Below, piece after piece: positions 1-9,400 of a stretch of 24,566 nt of DNA. Every line of letters starts with the position of its first letter. The first letter of the stretch is position 1. The notes below the pieces were generated by a model that was given only the letters and a program-made list of their open reading frames with translations, ran no database searches and was not told the origin of the DNA. Source of the DNA: a virus. The stretch spans positions 1 to 24,566 of the IMG/VR virus record IMGVR_UViG_3300003322_000977, one strand, 5' to 3'. Both the position numbers and the translations under genes were made by a program.

Positions 1-1
1 C

Positions 2-1117
2 GGTAAGATTGATGACTCTTTCAATAGTGATGTTGATGAAAAAATTAAATTAATTAATAAAGTTGGTATTAGAGATGAAAGAGGAATTGATCCATTTACA
101 AATATTGATTCTAATTTAGATGATGATTATAGAGAAGTAATACCAACAGGTATATCCAAGATAGATGAATTAATGGGAGGAGGTCTTGGTAAAAAAGAAT
201 TAGGATTAATATTAGCAGCACCCGGAACTGGTAAATCAACGATCCTTACAAAAATTGCAAATACTGCAATAAATCATAAAAAAAATGTTCTTCAAATAAT
301 TTTTGAAGATACATATAAAGAAATTATTCGTAAACATTATTCTATTTGGAGTGAAGTACCTTTAAGTGATTTTAAGGATAGTAAAGAATTAATTAAGAAA
401 AAAGTACTTCAAGTACAAACGAATCCGAATTTGGGTAAATTAGTTCTTGTTCGTTTTCCAGAAGAAGGTGTTACAATACCATCAATTAAAAGATGGATAA
501 TTGAATTTCAAATTGAAACAGGGATAATATTTGATGAAATTGTTTTAGACTATATCGATTGTGTTGAGTCAGATAGAAGAATGAAAGACAAATTAGATGA
601 AGAAATGAGAGTCATTAAATCAATGATAGTTCTTTTAGATGAATTAGATATTCCCGGATGGTCTGCAGTCCAATCAAATAGATCAGGAGCAGTAAGTGAA
701 TTTATTAATTCAAGTCAGATTGCTGGTAATTTTAAAAGAACACATAAAGTCCATTTTTTTATGTCAATAAGTAAAACACCAGAACAAAGAAGACATGGAA
801 GAGCAAATGTTCAAATATTGAAATCAAGATTTGCAAGTGATGGTCAACAGTTTGAAGATATAATATTTGACAATAATAAAATGTCAATAATTATAACAGA
901 TAAACCACAAAAAAATTACCAAGGTGGTACTGGTCATACATTTACACAAGAAATTAAACCTGATGATTTTTCAATAAATATTGATTTATTGAAACAATTA
1001 GATGAATTTTCAGATGTTACAATTGTTGAAAATAAAAAAATAGAATCAGAAATTATTGAAAATTTAAATGATGAAGAAGAGTATGATCCTCTAAAAGAGG
1101 CACTTGCAAACATATAA
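2..1117 (+). CDS. DnaB-type replicative DNA helicase, C-terminal part (5' end outside window)
   Basis: The reading frame is open to the first base of the window, so this is the C-terminal part of a longer gene. The Met codon at 173 lies inside the conserved run IPTGISKIDELMGGGLG and is not the start. What is visible is the RecA-fold motor of a hexameric DnaB/T4 gp41-type helicase: Walker A APGTGKST (nt 218-241), a Walker B-like strand IVLDY (nt 539-553), a QSNR segment (nt 671-682) in the place of the DnaB H3 motif, and KSRF (from nt 821), which resembles the DnaB K-x-R arginine-finger region. The last 60 or so residues are acidic and look like a flexible tail. The family unwinds duplex DNA ahead of the fork using NTP hydrolysis. 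It lies upstream of nrdBA, as expected in a replication/nucleotide block. The family is clear; the missing N-terminal domain and primase partner cannot be judged. Confidence 0.85.
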   Translation, partial: GKIDDSFNSDVDEKIKLINKVGIRDERGIDPFTNIDSNLDDDYREVIPTGISKIDELMGGGLGKKELGLILAAPGTGKSTILTKIANTAINHKKNVLQIIFEDTYKEIIRKHYSIWSEVPLSDFKDSKELIKKKVLQVQTNPNLGKLVLVRFPEEGVTIPSIKRWIIEFQIETGIIFDEIVLDYIDCVESDRRMKDKLDEEMRVIKSMIVLLDELDIPGWSAVQSNRSGAVSEFINSSQIAGNFKRTHKVHFFMSISKTPEQRRHGRANVQILKSRFASDGQQFEDIIFDNNKMSIIITDKPQKNYQGGTGHTFTQEIKPDDFSINIDLLKQLDEFSDVTIVENKKIESEIIENLNDEEEYDPLKEALANI

Positions 1118-1140
1118 AAATATTTAAATTATATTTTTTT
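1116..1140 (+). terminator. Weak AT-only hairpin with T tail after the helicase gene
   Basis: An 8-bp stem made only of A-T pairs (AAAAATAT / ATATTTTT) with a 7-base loop runs into a T tract. It overlaps the helicase stop codon and precedes an 88-base gap before nrdB. With no G-C pair the stem would be weak, and in DNA this AT-rich it may be chance. Confidence 0.22.
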
Positions 1141-1205
1141 ATAAGTTCTATTCTTTTAAAAAATGATTTCTATTTATTAACACCCATTTATAAAAATAAA
1201 AATTC

Positions 1206-2183
1206 ATGAATAATATTTTTGAAAAAAGAGATTCTATTAAACCATATGAATATCCTAACTTAATGAAATTTACCAATGCAATACATAATAGTTTTTGGAT
1301 TCCAGATCATTTCACATATGATAGAGATGTAATTAATTATAAAGTTGATCTTAATCCTATTGAACAAGATATTTTAAAAAAATCAATGTTAGCAATAGGT
1401 GTTGTTGAAAATAAAGTAAAAACATTTTGGGCAAGAATTGATATGAGAATGCCTAAAACTGAGATAGCAAATGTTGGTCATACATTCGCAGCAAATGAAG
1501 TAATACATCAACTTACTTATGAGAAATTATTGAATTTATTAGGTTTAGAAGAAGAGTTTCTTCATATACATGAAGTTCCTTGTATGAAAGGAAGATCAGA
1601 ATATTTAAGTAAGTATTTAACTGGTGTTCATTCAAAATCAAATAAAGAATTTACAAAATCATTAATTCTGTTTACTCTTTTGGTTGAAAATGCAAGTTTA
1701 TTTTCACAATTTTTAATTGTATCATCTTTTAATAAATATAAAAAAATGTTAACCAATTTTAATACAGTAATTGGTGCAACAGCACGTGAAGAAAATTTAC
1801 ATGCGAAATTTGGTGAAGAACTTATTACAATTATTAGAAATGAAAATCCAGAATGGTTTGATGATGAAATGGAAAAAAAAATCAGACGAAATATACAGAA
1901 AGCATATAAAGCAGAAGTTGAAGTTTTAAATTGGATTTTTGAGAAGGGTGAGTTAGATTTTTTACCTAAAAAAAGTATTGAAGAATATTTAAAATATAGA
2001 TTTAATAAATCATTAAAACAAATAGGATATGAAAATGAATTTGAATTAGATGAAAATTTACTTTCATATTCCAACTACTTAGATGTTCAATTAACAGCAA
2101 CAACATCATTTGATTTCTTTTCAGAGAAGTCAACAGATTATGCACATAACTCTGCTTTTGATGAAGATAATTTATGGAATTAA
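1206..2183 (+). CDS. nrdB: Ribonucleoside-diphosphate reductase, small (radical-generating) subunit
   Basis: This is a class I ribonucleotide reductase beta subunit of 325 residues. The family is a ferritin-like helical protein that makes a metal- or tyrosine-based radical and passes it to NrdA for ribonucleotide reduction. Metal-site residues are visible: E98 and H101 in NEVIH, E161 in LVENAS, and E196/H199 in REENLH. Y105 stands four residues after H101, where the radical tyrosine of class Ia/Ib enzymes sits. The first ligand, Asp in E. coli, appears to be Glu (E68, in VVENKVKTFW), as in class Ic and Id and in many Bacteroidota enzymes. There is no N-terminal ATP-cone. The acidic C-terminal tail ending DEDNLWN fits the peptide that docks on NrdA. 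Start: ATG at 1206 after the A-rich leader AAAATAAAAATTC, with no Shine-Dalgarno. nrdA follows after 17 bases, so the two are surely co-transcribed. Confidence 0.95.
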   Translation: MNNIFEKRDSIKPYEYPNLMKFTNAIHNSFWIPDHFTYDRDVINYKVDLNPIEQDILKKSMLAIGVVENKVKTFWARIDMRMPKTEIANVGHTFAANEVIHQLTYEKLLNLLGLEEEFLHIHEVPCMKGRSEYLSKYLTGVHSKSNKEFTKSLILFTLLVENASLFSQFLIVSSFNKYKKMLTNFNTVIGATAREENLHAKFGEELITIIRNENPEWFDDEMEKKIRRNIQKAYKAEVEVLNWIFEKGELDFLPKKSIEEYLKYRFNKSLKQIGYENEFELDENLLSYSNYLDVQLTATTSFDFFSEKSTDYAHNSAFDEDNLWN

Positions 2184-2200
2184 AATAAAAATAGATAAAG

Positions 2201-3910
2201 ATGAAACTTAATTGGCTAAAAGAAGATCAAATAGAATTTTTAAAAAGAGGTTATTTAGAAAATGATCAAACACCAGAAGAAAGATATAAAGAAATTTGTG
2301 ATACTATAGAAAAATATTCACTGAAACTTTCAAAAAGTGTTGAAGCAATTGAATATTGTAAAAATATTGGAAAAAGATTTGAAGAATATATAAGTAAAGG
2401 ATGGGTATCCTTTTCAACTCCAGTTTTTATTAATTTTGGTAAAAAAGAAAATTTAGCAATTTCATGTAATAAAAGTATACTTAGCGATTCACTTGATGAT
2501 ATATATAAAGGTATTCATGAATTGGGAATGTTGGCAAAATATGGTGCTGGAACATCACAAAATTTTTCAAAATTAAGACCAATTGGTTCTAAAATAAATA
2601 CTGGTGGAGCATCTAATAGTATATTAGATTGGATTGAATTATATGCTGATATGATGTCAAAAACATCACAAAATAGAGCAAGAAGAGGATTTTTAACAGC
2701 GTATCTTTCAGTAGATCATCCAGAAATTATGGATTTTTTAGATATTGGTACACACAGAATGCCAACAGAAAAACAACGTTTTTTTCAAACAATTACAACC
2801 GCAGTAACATTACCTATTGGATGGAGAAAATCTTTAAAAGATGGTGATTTAGAAAAACGTAAAATTTGGGCAAAAATATTAAAAACAAGAAAGGAAATCG
2901 GATTCCCATATATTATTGATCTTGAAAATGCTAATGAAAATAAACCACAGGTTTATAAAGATAAAAATATGAATATTAGTACTTCTAATATTTGCACGGA
3001 AGTTCAAGAATATGCTGATGATAAAAAAACATTTGCGTGTTGTTTATCTTCTGCTAATGCATATTATTTTGATGAATGGGAAAATCATCCAAATTTCATA
3101 TTTGATATGAATATAATGTTAGATTGTGTTATTGAAGAATATATTGAAAAAGGTAAAAAACTTTCAGGTCTTGAAAAATCTGTTAAATTTGCAGAAGAAC
3201 ATAGATCAATTGGATTAGGAATTTTAGGATTTCATTCATATTTACAAAAAAAATCTATAGTATTTGGTGAATTAGCTTCATATTCAGTTAATCATAGAAT
3301 TTTTTCTAAATTAAGATCAGAATCAGATAGATCATCTAAGTGGATGGCAGAACATTTTGGTGAACCAGAAATGTTAAAAGGTTATGGTTTTAGAAATACA
3401 ACAAGATTAGCACAAGCACCAACTAAGTCGACATCATATATTATGGGAGGATTAACATTAAATCTTTCTGAGGGTGTTGAACCACACAAATCAAATTATA
3501 CTTCAAAAAAATTGGCTAAGATTCAATCTGAAGTTAAAAATAAAGAATTGATTGATTTATTAGAAAGTAAAGAAAAAAATAATAAATCAACATGGGATTC
3601 AATACTTTTACACAATGGTTCTGTTCAACATTTAGAATTTTTAACTGATAGAGAAAAAGCAATATTTAAAACATTTTCAGAAATATCACAAGTAGATGTT
3701 ATTAAGCTTGCAGCTCAAAGACAAAAATTTATTGATCAAGGTCAATCTATTAATATAATGATACATCCTGATACTCCAGTAAATGAAATAAATAAATTAC
3801 ATTTGCTTGCTTTTGATGAAGGTTTAAAATCATTATATTATCAATATTCAATTAATGCTGCACAAGAATTTAATAAAGATTTATTGACTTGCTCAAGTTG
3901 TGAAGCATAA
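2201..3910 (+). CDS. nrdA: Ribonucleoside-diphosphate reductase, large (catalytic) subunit without ATP-cone
   Basis: This is a class I ribonucleotide reductase alpha subunit that reduces ribonucleotides for phage DNA synthesis. All catalytic landmarks are present: C89 (ISCNKS) and C280 (FACCLSSAN) for the active-site disulfide; N263, C265 and E267 in NICTEV around the thiyl-radical cysteine; Y546-Y547 in SLYYQ for radical transfer; the APTKSTS phosphate-binding loop; and a C-terminal redox pair C564/C567 in CSSCEA. At 569 residues it is much shorter than the usual 750 or so. The protein begins directly in the region that normally follows the ATP-cone, so the overall-activity (dATP off-switch) domain is missing. 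The SDSLDD segment of the specificity-site region is kept. The start at 2201 follows GATAAAG, an A-rich leader. It is the last gene before the terminator at 3936. Confidence 0.95.
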   Translation: MKLNWLKEDQIEFLKRGYLENDQTPEERYKEICDTIEKYSLKLSKSVEAIEYCKNIGKRFEEYISKGWVSFSTPVFINFGKKENLAISCNKSILSDSLDDIYKGIHELGMLAKYGAGTSQNFSKLRPIGSKINTGGASNSILDWIELYADMMSKTSQNRARRGFLTAYLSVDHPEIMDFLDIGTHRMPTEKQRFFQTITTAVTLPIGWRKSLKDGDLEKRKIWAKILKTRKEIGFPYIIDLENANENKPQVYKDKNMNISTSNICTEVQEYADDKKTFACCLSSANAYYFDEWENHPNFIFDMNIMLDCVIEEYIEKGKKLSGLEKSVKFAEEHRSIGLGILGFHSYLQKKSIVFGELASYSVNHRIFSKLRSESDRSSKWMAEHFGEPEMLKGYGFRNTTRLAQAPTKSTSYIMGGLTLNLSEGVEPHKSNYTSKKLAKIQSEVKNKELIDLLESKEKNNKSTWDSILLHNGSVQHLEFLTDREKAIFKTFSEISQVDVIKLAAQRQKFIDQGQSINIMIHPDTPVNEINKLHLLAFDEGLKSLYYQYSINAAQEFNKDLLTCSSCEA

Positions 3911-3935
3911 TAAATTTTTATAAAAATTATTAATT

Positions 3936-3972
3936 AAATGGTATGTTTAACTTTAAACATACCATTTTTTTT
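3936..3972 (+). terminator. Strong intrinsic terminator after nrdA
   Basis: A perfect inverted repeat: AAATGGTATGTTTAA (3936-3950), two bases CT, then its exact reverse complement through 3967. T residues run on to 3972. The 15-bp stem (the innermost pairs probably open into the loop) followed by T's is a textbook rho-independent terminator. It separates the nucleotide-metabolism block from the fibre block, so fibre genes need their own promoter downstream. The AT-rich flanks would also support some termination on the other strand, but no gene there requires it. Confidence 0.88.
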
Positions 3973-4008
3973 GATTTTATATTTTAGTTGATTTCATTTA
4001 AAAACAAC

Positions 4009-4016
4009 TATTTATA
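4009..4016 (+). promoter_or_regulatory. Candidate promoter element TATTTATA upstream of the fibre block
   Basis: TATTTATA lies 15 bases before the first fibre gene, with a TTG 18 bases upstream (3988-3990). A promoter is expected between the terminator and 4032. The same octamer recurs at 15578-15585 before another structural gene. It only partly fits the Bacteroidota -7 element TAnnTTTG, and the octamer is common in AT-rich DNA, so this is tentative. Confidence 0.3.
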
Positions 4017-4031
4017 TGAAATTGAAAATTA

Positions 4032-6452
4032 ATGACATTCAATACAAGGCCAAATATTGACAACAGACAATTTAGGCAACTTTCTGGTGATAGTATAACT
4101 CTCTCTGGATTAACTAATTTTTTAGGGATTTTACAATCCAAAGGTGTTGAAATTGATGCAACTGCTACAGGTGCAACATCAGGTTTTGTATTAAAATATA
4201 ATGGAAGTAAAATTTTATTATCTCCAGACCTTGCTGGTAGAGGAAATGCATTAACAGACATAATTTCACAATCTGGACATGGTTTTACTGTCGGTTATGT
4301 TGTTGGTTATAATAGTGGAACAACATCATATAGTGGTGTAACTGCAACTAGTGGAAATACTAATGAAGTAATTGGTATTGTTAGTAAAGTATATAATGCA
4401 AATACATTTGAAATAACATATCAGGGTATAGTAACTGGTATGACATCACTTTCACCTAGTGCAACATATTTTTTATCTACAACAACTCAAGGACAATTAA
4501 CTACAACTGAAACAACAACAGTTGGAGAAGTTTCAAAGCCATTATTTGTTGCATTGTCAACTACATCTGGTTTATTTATTAATTGGAGAGGAAATATAAT
4601 AACTACTGGATCAAGTGGAGGTGGTGGAAGTAGTGGTTATCCCGCAATTGGACAGCCAACAGATGGAACATTTTCTGATGGACTTTTACCGTTAACTAGT
4701 GGAGATACAATTGCTGATACTGTTGATTCATTTAATGAATTATTTGCGGTATTAGCACCATCTCCTGCACCATCATTAACAAATATTAGTAAAACTGGAA
4801 CTGGGACATATGTTGCTGCCAAATTATCATTTGGTACATCAAATAATGATGTTGGTTATACTTTAGTGAGTACTGCCGCAGGAAATACTGCAGTTGATAT
4901 TAATGGTAGTTATAATATTGGTGGTACTAGATTAGGAGTAACTAATGGTACAAATATTACAGGTATATTAAATGATAATGTTATAGCTGGTTCATCATAT
5001 CCAGCAGATAGTTTTGGTGATGCCGATAAAGGTAAATTAAAATTATATTTAAATAATGTATTAATTGATTCATTAAATTTAAGTGGTACTACTGCTTCAA
5101 CTAGTAGTACAAGAATGACAGTATCTGCAGCCAGTCCAGTATTAACAGGAAATGGATCACCATTTAACTTTTTTAAATATAGAACAGGAACATATACTAT
5201 ACCTAATAGTTTATTCTTAAATGGAATGAATTATCTAAGAATATTACATGATAAAATAACTTCTACTGGTCAAACTAATTATCTTGAATTTGTATATGAT
5301 CCAGATTTGAGTGTGATGGCTTTTTCAACCTCTCCAACTTTAACAAGTTTAAATTTGGTTGGAAGTAAATTTATATCTGGTGTTCAATATCATGCTAGTG
5401 GTACTGTAAATTATAGCGCATCAACAAATAATGTATATAGAAATACTTATTCATTATCAACAACAGCATTTTCATATCCATCAAGAGTTAATTTAAGTGA
5501 TGCTACAACAATTACTAAATCTGGTGTTGGTATAATAACAGAAACAAATGCAAATAAAAATTTACCTGCATTAAATCCGGGTGTTAGTAATCCAGCACAA
5601 ACAAAATTAAATTTAGTATCAACACATACTATAAATGTTTCAAAAGTATTAGGTACAATAGGAACGTTTGGTAAAATAGAAACTAATTTTACTATAACTC
5701 ATCCATTAAAAACAACATTGTTAGGTGGAGTTGCAACAATGACAGGATTTTTACTAGATGGAACTAATCAAGTTAATAATCAAACAACAGAAGATTTTGA
5801 TGGTGAATTGAATAGAATGCAAAATAGAAGTTATGTTTCCGATACATTTGCAGTAGCAAATAGTTCAACATATCTATGGGACTCAACTCAAAGTTTAATG
5901 GGAGCAAGTCCAACACATAATAATGGTTTACTTATTTTTAATGGTGAATTGTTGTATCCAAATTCTACTTATTTGACAAGTCAATATGGTATTAATTCTG
6001 GTAATTTTGCAGGTATAACACATGGTTATGGAACTAATCCTAATTACTCTTTAGCATCAGGTATTAGACAACATACTAGAAGATTTATATCAACAAATTC
6101 AGTAACACAATCTTCATTAATAATTGATATACTACATAGTGGATCAAATTCTGATTTTATAACTATTGGTGGAACTGGTGGTACTGCTTCAGTTAATAAC
6201 ATAAAACTTGAATGTTTGATTAAACGTAGTGTTGGTTCGACACATGGAATTTTTAATCCATTTGCTTCAACAGGAAATCCTGAAGGTATTGCAAATACAT
6301 CTATTGCTGCTATTCCCGGAGGAACCAGAGTAATATGTACTTTATCAACAGTCCCAAGAATTGCATTGGGTGATTTATTATTCATTAATATAAAAGCATC
6401 CAGTGGATGGACTAATAGGATACAAAATATTAGTACAATTAATTTGATTTAA
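4032..6452 (+). CDS. Phage tail-fibre/structural adhesin, first of the fibre array
   Basis: An 806-residue protein rich in Ser, Thr, Gly and Asn and predicted to be nearly all beta, with no signal peptide or membrane segment. The N-terminus carries QLSGDSITLSG (about residues 16-26), a motif shared with the starts of the proteins at 9648 and 11157 and probably a common docking or trimer-starter element. Residues 45-190 hold fibre-type beta domains (ATSGFVLKYNGSK, then a GHGF...VVGYNSG stretch). A Gly/Ser linker at about 193-202 leads to a long C-terminal part beginning near SFNELFAVLAPSP (from about 232), a type of sequence I associate with phage structural proteins. The start at 4032 is chosen because it gives this N-terminal motif. 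Most likely a distal fibre or baseplate-associated adhesin; the exact role is not shown by sequence. Confidence 0.75.
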   Translation: MTFNTRPNIDNRQFRQLSGDSITLSGLTNFLGILQSKGVEIDATATGATSGFVLKYNGSKILLSPDLAGRGNALTDIISQSGHGFTVGYVVGYNSGTTSYSGVTATSGNTNEVIGIVSKVYNANTFEITYQGIVTGMTSLSPSATYFLSTTTQGQLTTTETTTVGEVSKPLFVALSTTSGLFINWRGNIITTGSSGGGGSSGYPAIGQPTDGTFSDGLLPLTSGDTIADTVDSFNELFAVLAPSPAPSLTNISKTGTGTYVAAKLSFGTSNNDVGYTLVSTAAGNTAVDINGSYNIGGTRLGVTNGTNITGILNDNVIAGSSYPADSFGDADKGKLKLYLNNVLIDSLNLSGTTASTSSTRMTVSAASPVLTGNGSPFNFFKYRTGTYTIPNSLFLNGMNYLRILHDKITSTGQTNYLEFVYDPDLSVMAFSTSPTLTSLNLVGSKFISGVQYHASGTVNYSASTNNVYRNTYSLSTTAFSYPSRVNLSDATTITKSGVGIITETNANKNLPALNPGVSNPAQTKLNLVSTHTINVSKVLGTIGTFGKIETNFTITHPLKTTLLGGVATMTGFLLDGTNQVNNQTTEDFDGELNRMQNRSYVSDTFAVANSSTYLWDSTQSLMGASPTHNNGLLIFNGELLYPNSTYLTSQYGINSGNFAGITHGYGTNPNYSLASGIRQHTRRFISTNSVTQSSLIIDILHSGSNSDFITIGGTGGTASVNNIKLECLIKRSVGSTHGIFNPFASTGNPEGIANTSIAAIPGGTRVICTLSTVPRIALGDLLFINIKASSGWTNRIQNISTINLI

Positions 6453-6463
6453 TATTTTAAAAC

Positions 6464-9400
6464 ATGGCATTAAACGATTCAAATAAAAATAGTATATCAT
6501 TTAAAAAATTAGTAGGAAAAGCACATACTCAACAAACATTTGCTTTTAATGAAGAATCTATTTCATCAAATATTAGTATATCATGTGCTACAGTATTTGG
6601 TGAAACTATTGATCCAACACCAATAACTAATGGACTTACTATACCATATAGCAATGATGGAATTGTTGAAAAAGTTAAATTTGAATTGGAAGTTATTCCT
6701 GATACACAAATAGGTACTAATCAATCACAAGGTTATAGAATTAAATTACCTACAGGATATACTGGTTTAGGTGCATTAGGATCAATATATTCTGGTGGTA
6801 CAATACTTTATAAAGCATTAGGTAGACTTCAGATTGTCCCAAGTTTATATGGAAAATTAAAATCAGATGGAAGTACAGAATATGATCCAATATTATATCA
6901 AACAAATGGATCAACAATAATAACAAAATTTGATTCTATTGATTGGATTTTAGATACATATGCAGGAACTATATTTGTACAAAGTCCACCATCTAATTAC
7001 AATATTAGTGCAGCCAGACCGGGTTATTTAGAAGCATTTTTATATATTGGAAAATATGTTGATCAAATTATTTCTGGAACAACTCCAGCAGTATCCGGTC
7101 CAAATTTTTCAGTTCAATGGAGAAATGGAACAGCATTTAGTGGTAGTGGATTTTTTGAATTTATTCCTTCAGCAAATACAGTAACATTAGGTACTAGAAC
7201 AAGTGGAACATTTGGTAGATATAGTTTATCTATTGGTTCAGGAAATACTGTAAGTGGAAATAATAGTGCAGCAATTGGTGCTGGCAACAATGCAAGTGGA
7301 TTAAATTCATTAGCTATAAATTCACAAACTTCGGCAGAAGGAGTACAATCATTTGCTGGTGGTTTTGGTTTAACATCTAAAAAAATAATATCAGCAGGTG
7401 CTAGTGCATTTAATTTCTCAAGAAATACATCTTCACAAATTAGTGGACATGGTGCAAATGCAGATGAATCTGTAATACTTGGTGGTCGAAATAATAATAT
7501 ATCAAGTCTTAATATTGGTTCGGTAATAATAGGTGGAAATGCTATTAAATTAAACAGCAGCGGATATACTTATACAACAGCAGTTCAAAATTTAGCAATT
7601 TTTGGTCCAGTTAGTGGAGGTACTAGTGGTGATACATTTCTTGTAATTGATAATACAACTAAAAAAGTTAGAGGTAGAACAACAAGTGAGGTTATTGGAA
7701 ATATTGCACAAGCACAGGGACCATTTTATTCTATTCAATATAATAAAAATGGTGGTTTTAGTGGTCAAACAGAATTTTATATAGATGAATCTCAACGTGC
7801 TTTAACATTAGGTAGTAGAGATGGTTCTATTGGTGTAAATTCATTTGTTATTGGTGGAAATTCTACTGCTAGTGGGAATTATTCATTTGCAATAGGAGAT
7901 AATACAATATCAAGTAATAAAGCTTCTATTGGGGGCGGTACAAATACAACAGTAAGTGGTGCTAATTCTATAGTATATGGTGAAAGTAATATTTTAGGTG
8001 GAAATAGATCAATAGTTTTAGGTTATAATAATACTGATTTAGCTAATGATAGTGCAATAATTGGTGGATCAGGAAATACAGTTTCATCAGGTAATACTGG
8101 AATTGTTTTGCTTGGAGTAAATGATTTAACAATAACAGGTAGTTCATATAGTAATACAACATTAGTTGATCAATTTGCAATTTTTGGATCACTTACTACT
8201 GGAACAACAGGTGATACTGTATTAGTTATTGATAGTACTACTAAAAAAATAAAAACTGTTTCTCAAAGTAGTATTGCTATTACTGGTATAACTACAGTAA
8301 CAGCAAATAATGGTTTAACTAAAGTTGGTAATAATATCTATTTAGGAGGTCAGTTAACAGGATCAACTACTATAGGTCTTACAGATAACAACTTAATATT
8401 TACTGCCACAACTGGAACACTTCGTTATGGTGGTGATTATTCTGGAAATTATAATATAAGATCATTAGTTGATAAGGGATATGTAACAGGCATAACAACA
8501 ACCTTAACAACTACAGCGAATAATGGAATAACAAAATCAGGTCAAAATTTCAGACTTGGAGGAACATTGACTGGTAATACTATTATTGATGGAAATAATA
8601 AAAATTTATATTTTAGATTTTTAAATACTGGTGGTACATTTAATGTCAGTGGTTCAACTGGGTATAACTTATCATTCGATCCAATAAATAAAAGATTCAT
8701 TGCTGGTAATGATTGTGTTGTTACTGGTGGTTCAATTAATTTTACTTTTGGTGATACAAATACAAATGATGGTGTTTTTGGTTCAGCAATGTTTGGTGAA
8801 TTATCATACATTGATCCTAATGTTGGTTCAGCATTGGCTGTTGGTGAGGCAGTGTGGATCAGAGCTTATGGTGGTAAAGCATTTGGTAGAGGATCAAGGG
8901 TAAATTCTAGTGGTAATTTTTCATTGGTAGGTGGTGGTTATACTGTTGGAAGTACTAACCCCAAAACAAATGATAAAGTACCACAAACAAATGGATTTGG
9001 TTCTTTTGGATTTTATAATACTGATGGTGGACAAACAGATAATCATGGTGCTCTTGCTGACTATTCTGCAATACTTGGTGGATTAAATCATAATATACCA
9101 TCATCATCAATTAGATCAGCAATTTTGGGTGGTGATGCAATAAAAGTTAATACTGGTGTTACTAATACTGTACATTTTCCAAAAGTTAGATTTGGATTAG
9201 GTAATAATGCAAATATTACAACTAATAATACTAATAATAATCTTCTTGTAAGAAATTCAACTACTGGTGAAATTGAAATACGTGATGCTTCAACTATTAG
9301 TGGTGGTACTGGTAATCAAAATATATATTCAACAAAAACTATAGTTAGTGGTAATACAACATTGACTAATAGTGATTTCGTTATATTTTGTCAATCAAGT

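Noticed and set aside
173-1117. Helicase gene starting at ATG 173
   Set aside because: The frame is open to the first base and the upstream residues (IPTGISKIDEL) belong to the conserved DnaB motor start; the Met is internal.
1628-2074. 148-residue open frame on the minus strand inside nrdB
   Set aside because: It is antisense to a conserved enzyme and rich in Ser, Phe and Ile, as expected for the complement of an AT-rich gene; no start signal or motif.
4009-4016. T4-type late promoter
   Set aside because: The T4 late element is TATAAATA on the coding strand; here TATTTATA is on the coding strand, so the orientation is wrong for the + strand genes.
4017-4061. Short + strand frame starting with ATG at 4017 before the first fibre gene
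   Set aside because: Only 14 codons, overlapping the start of the fibre gene in another frame; no sign of a leader peptide function.
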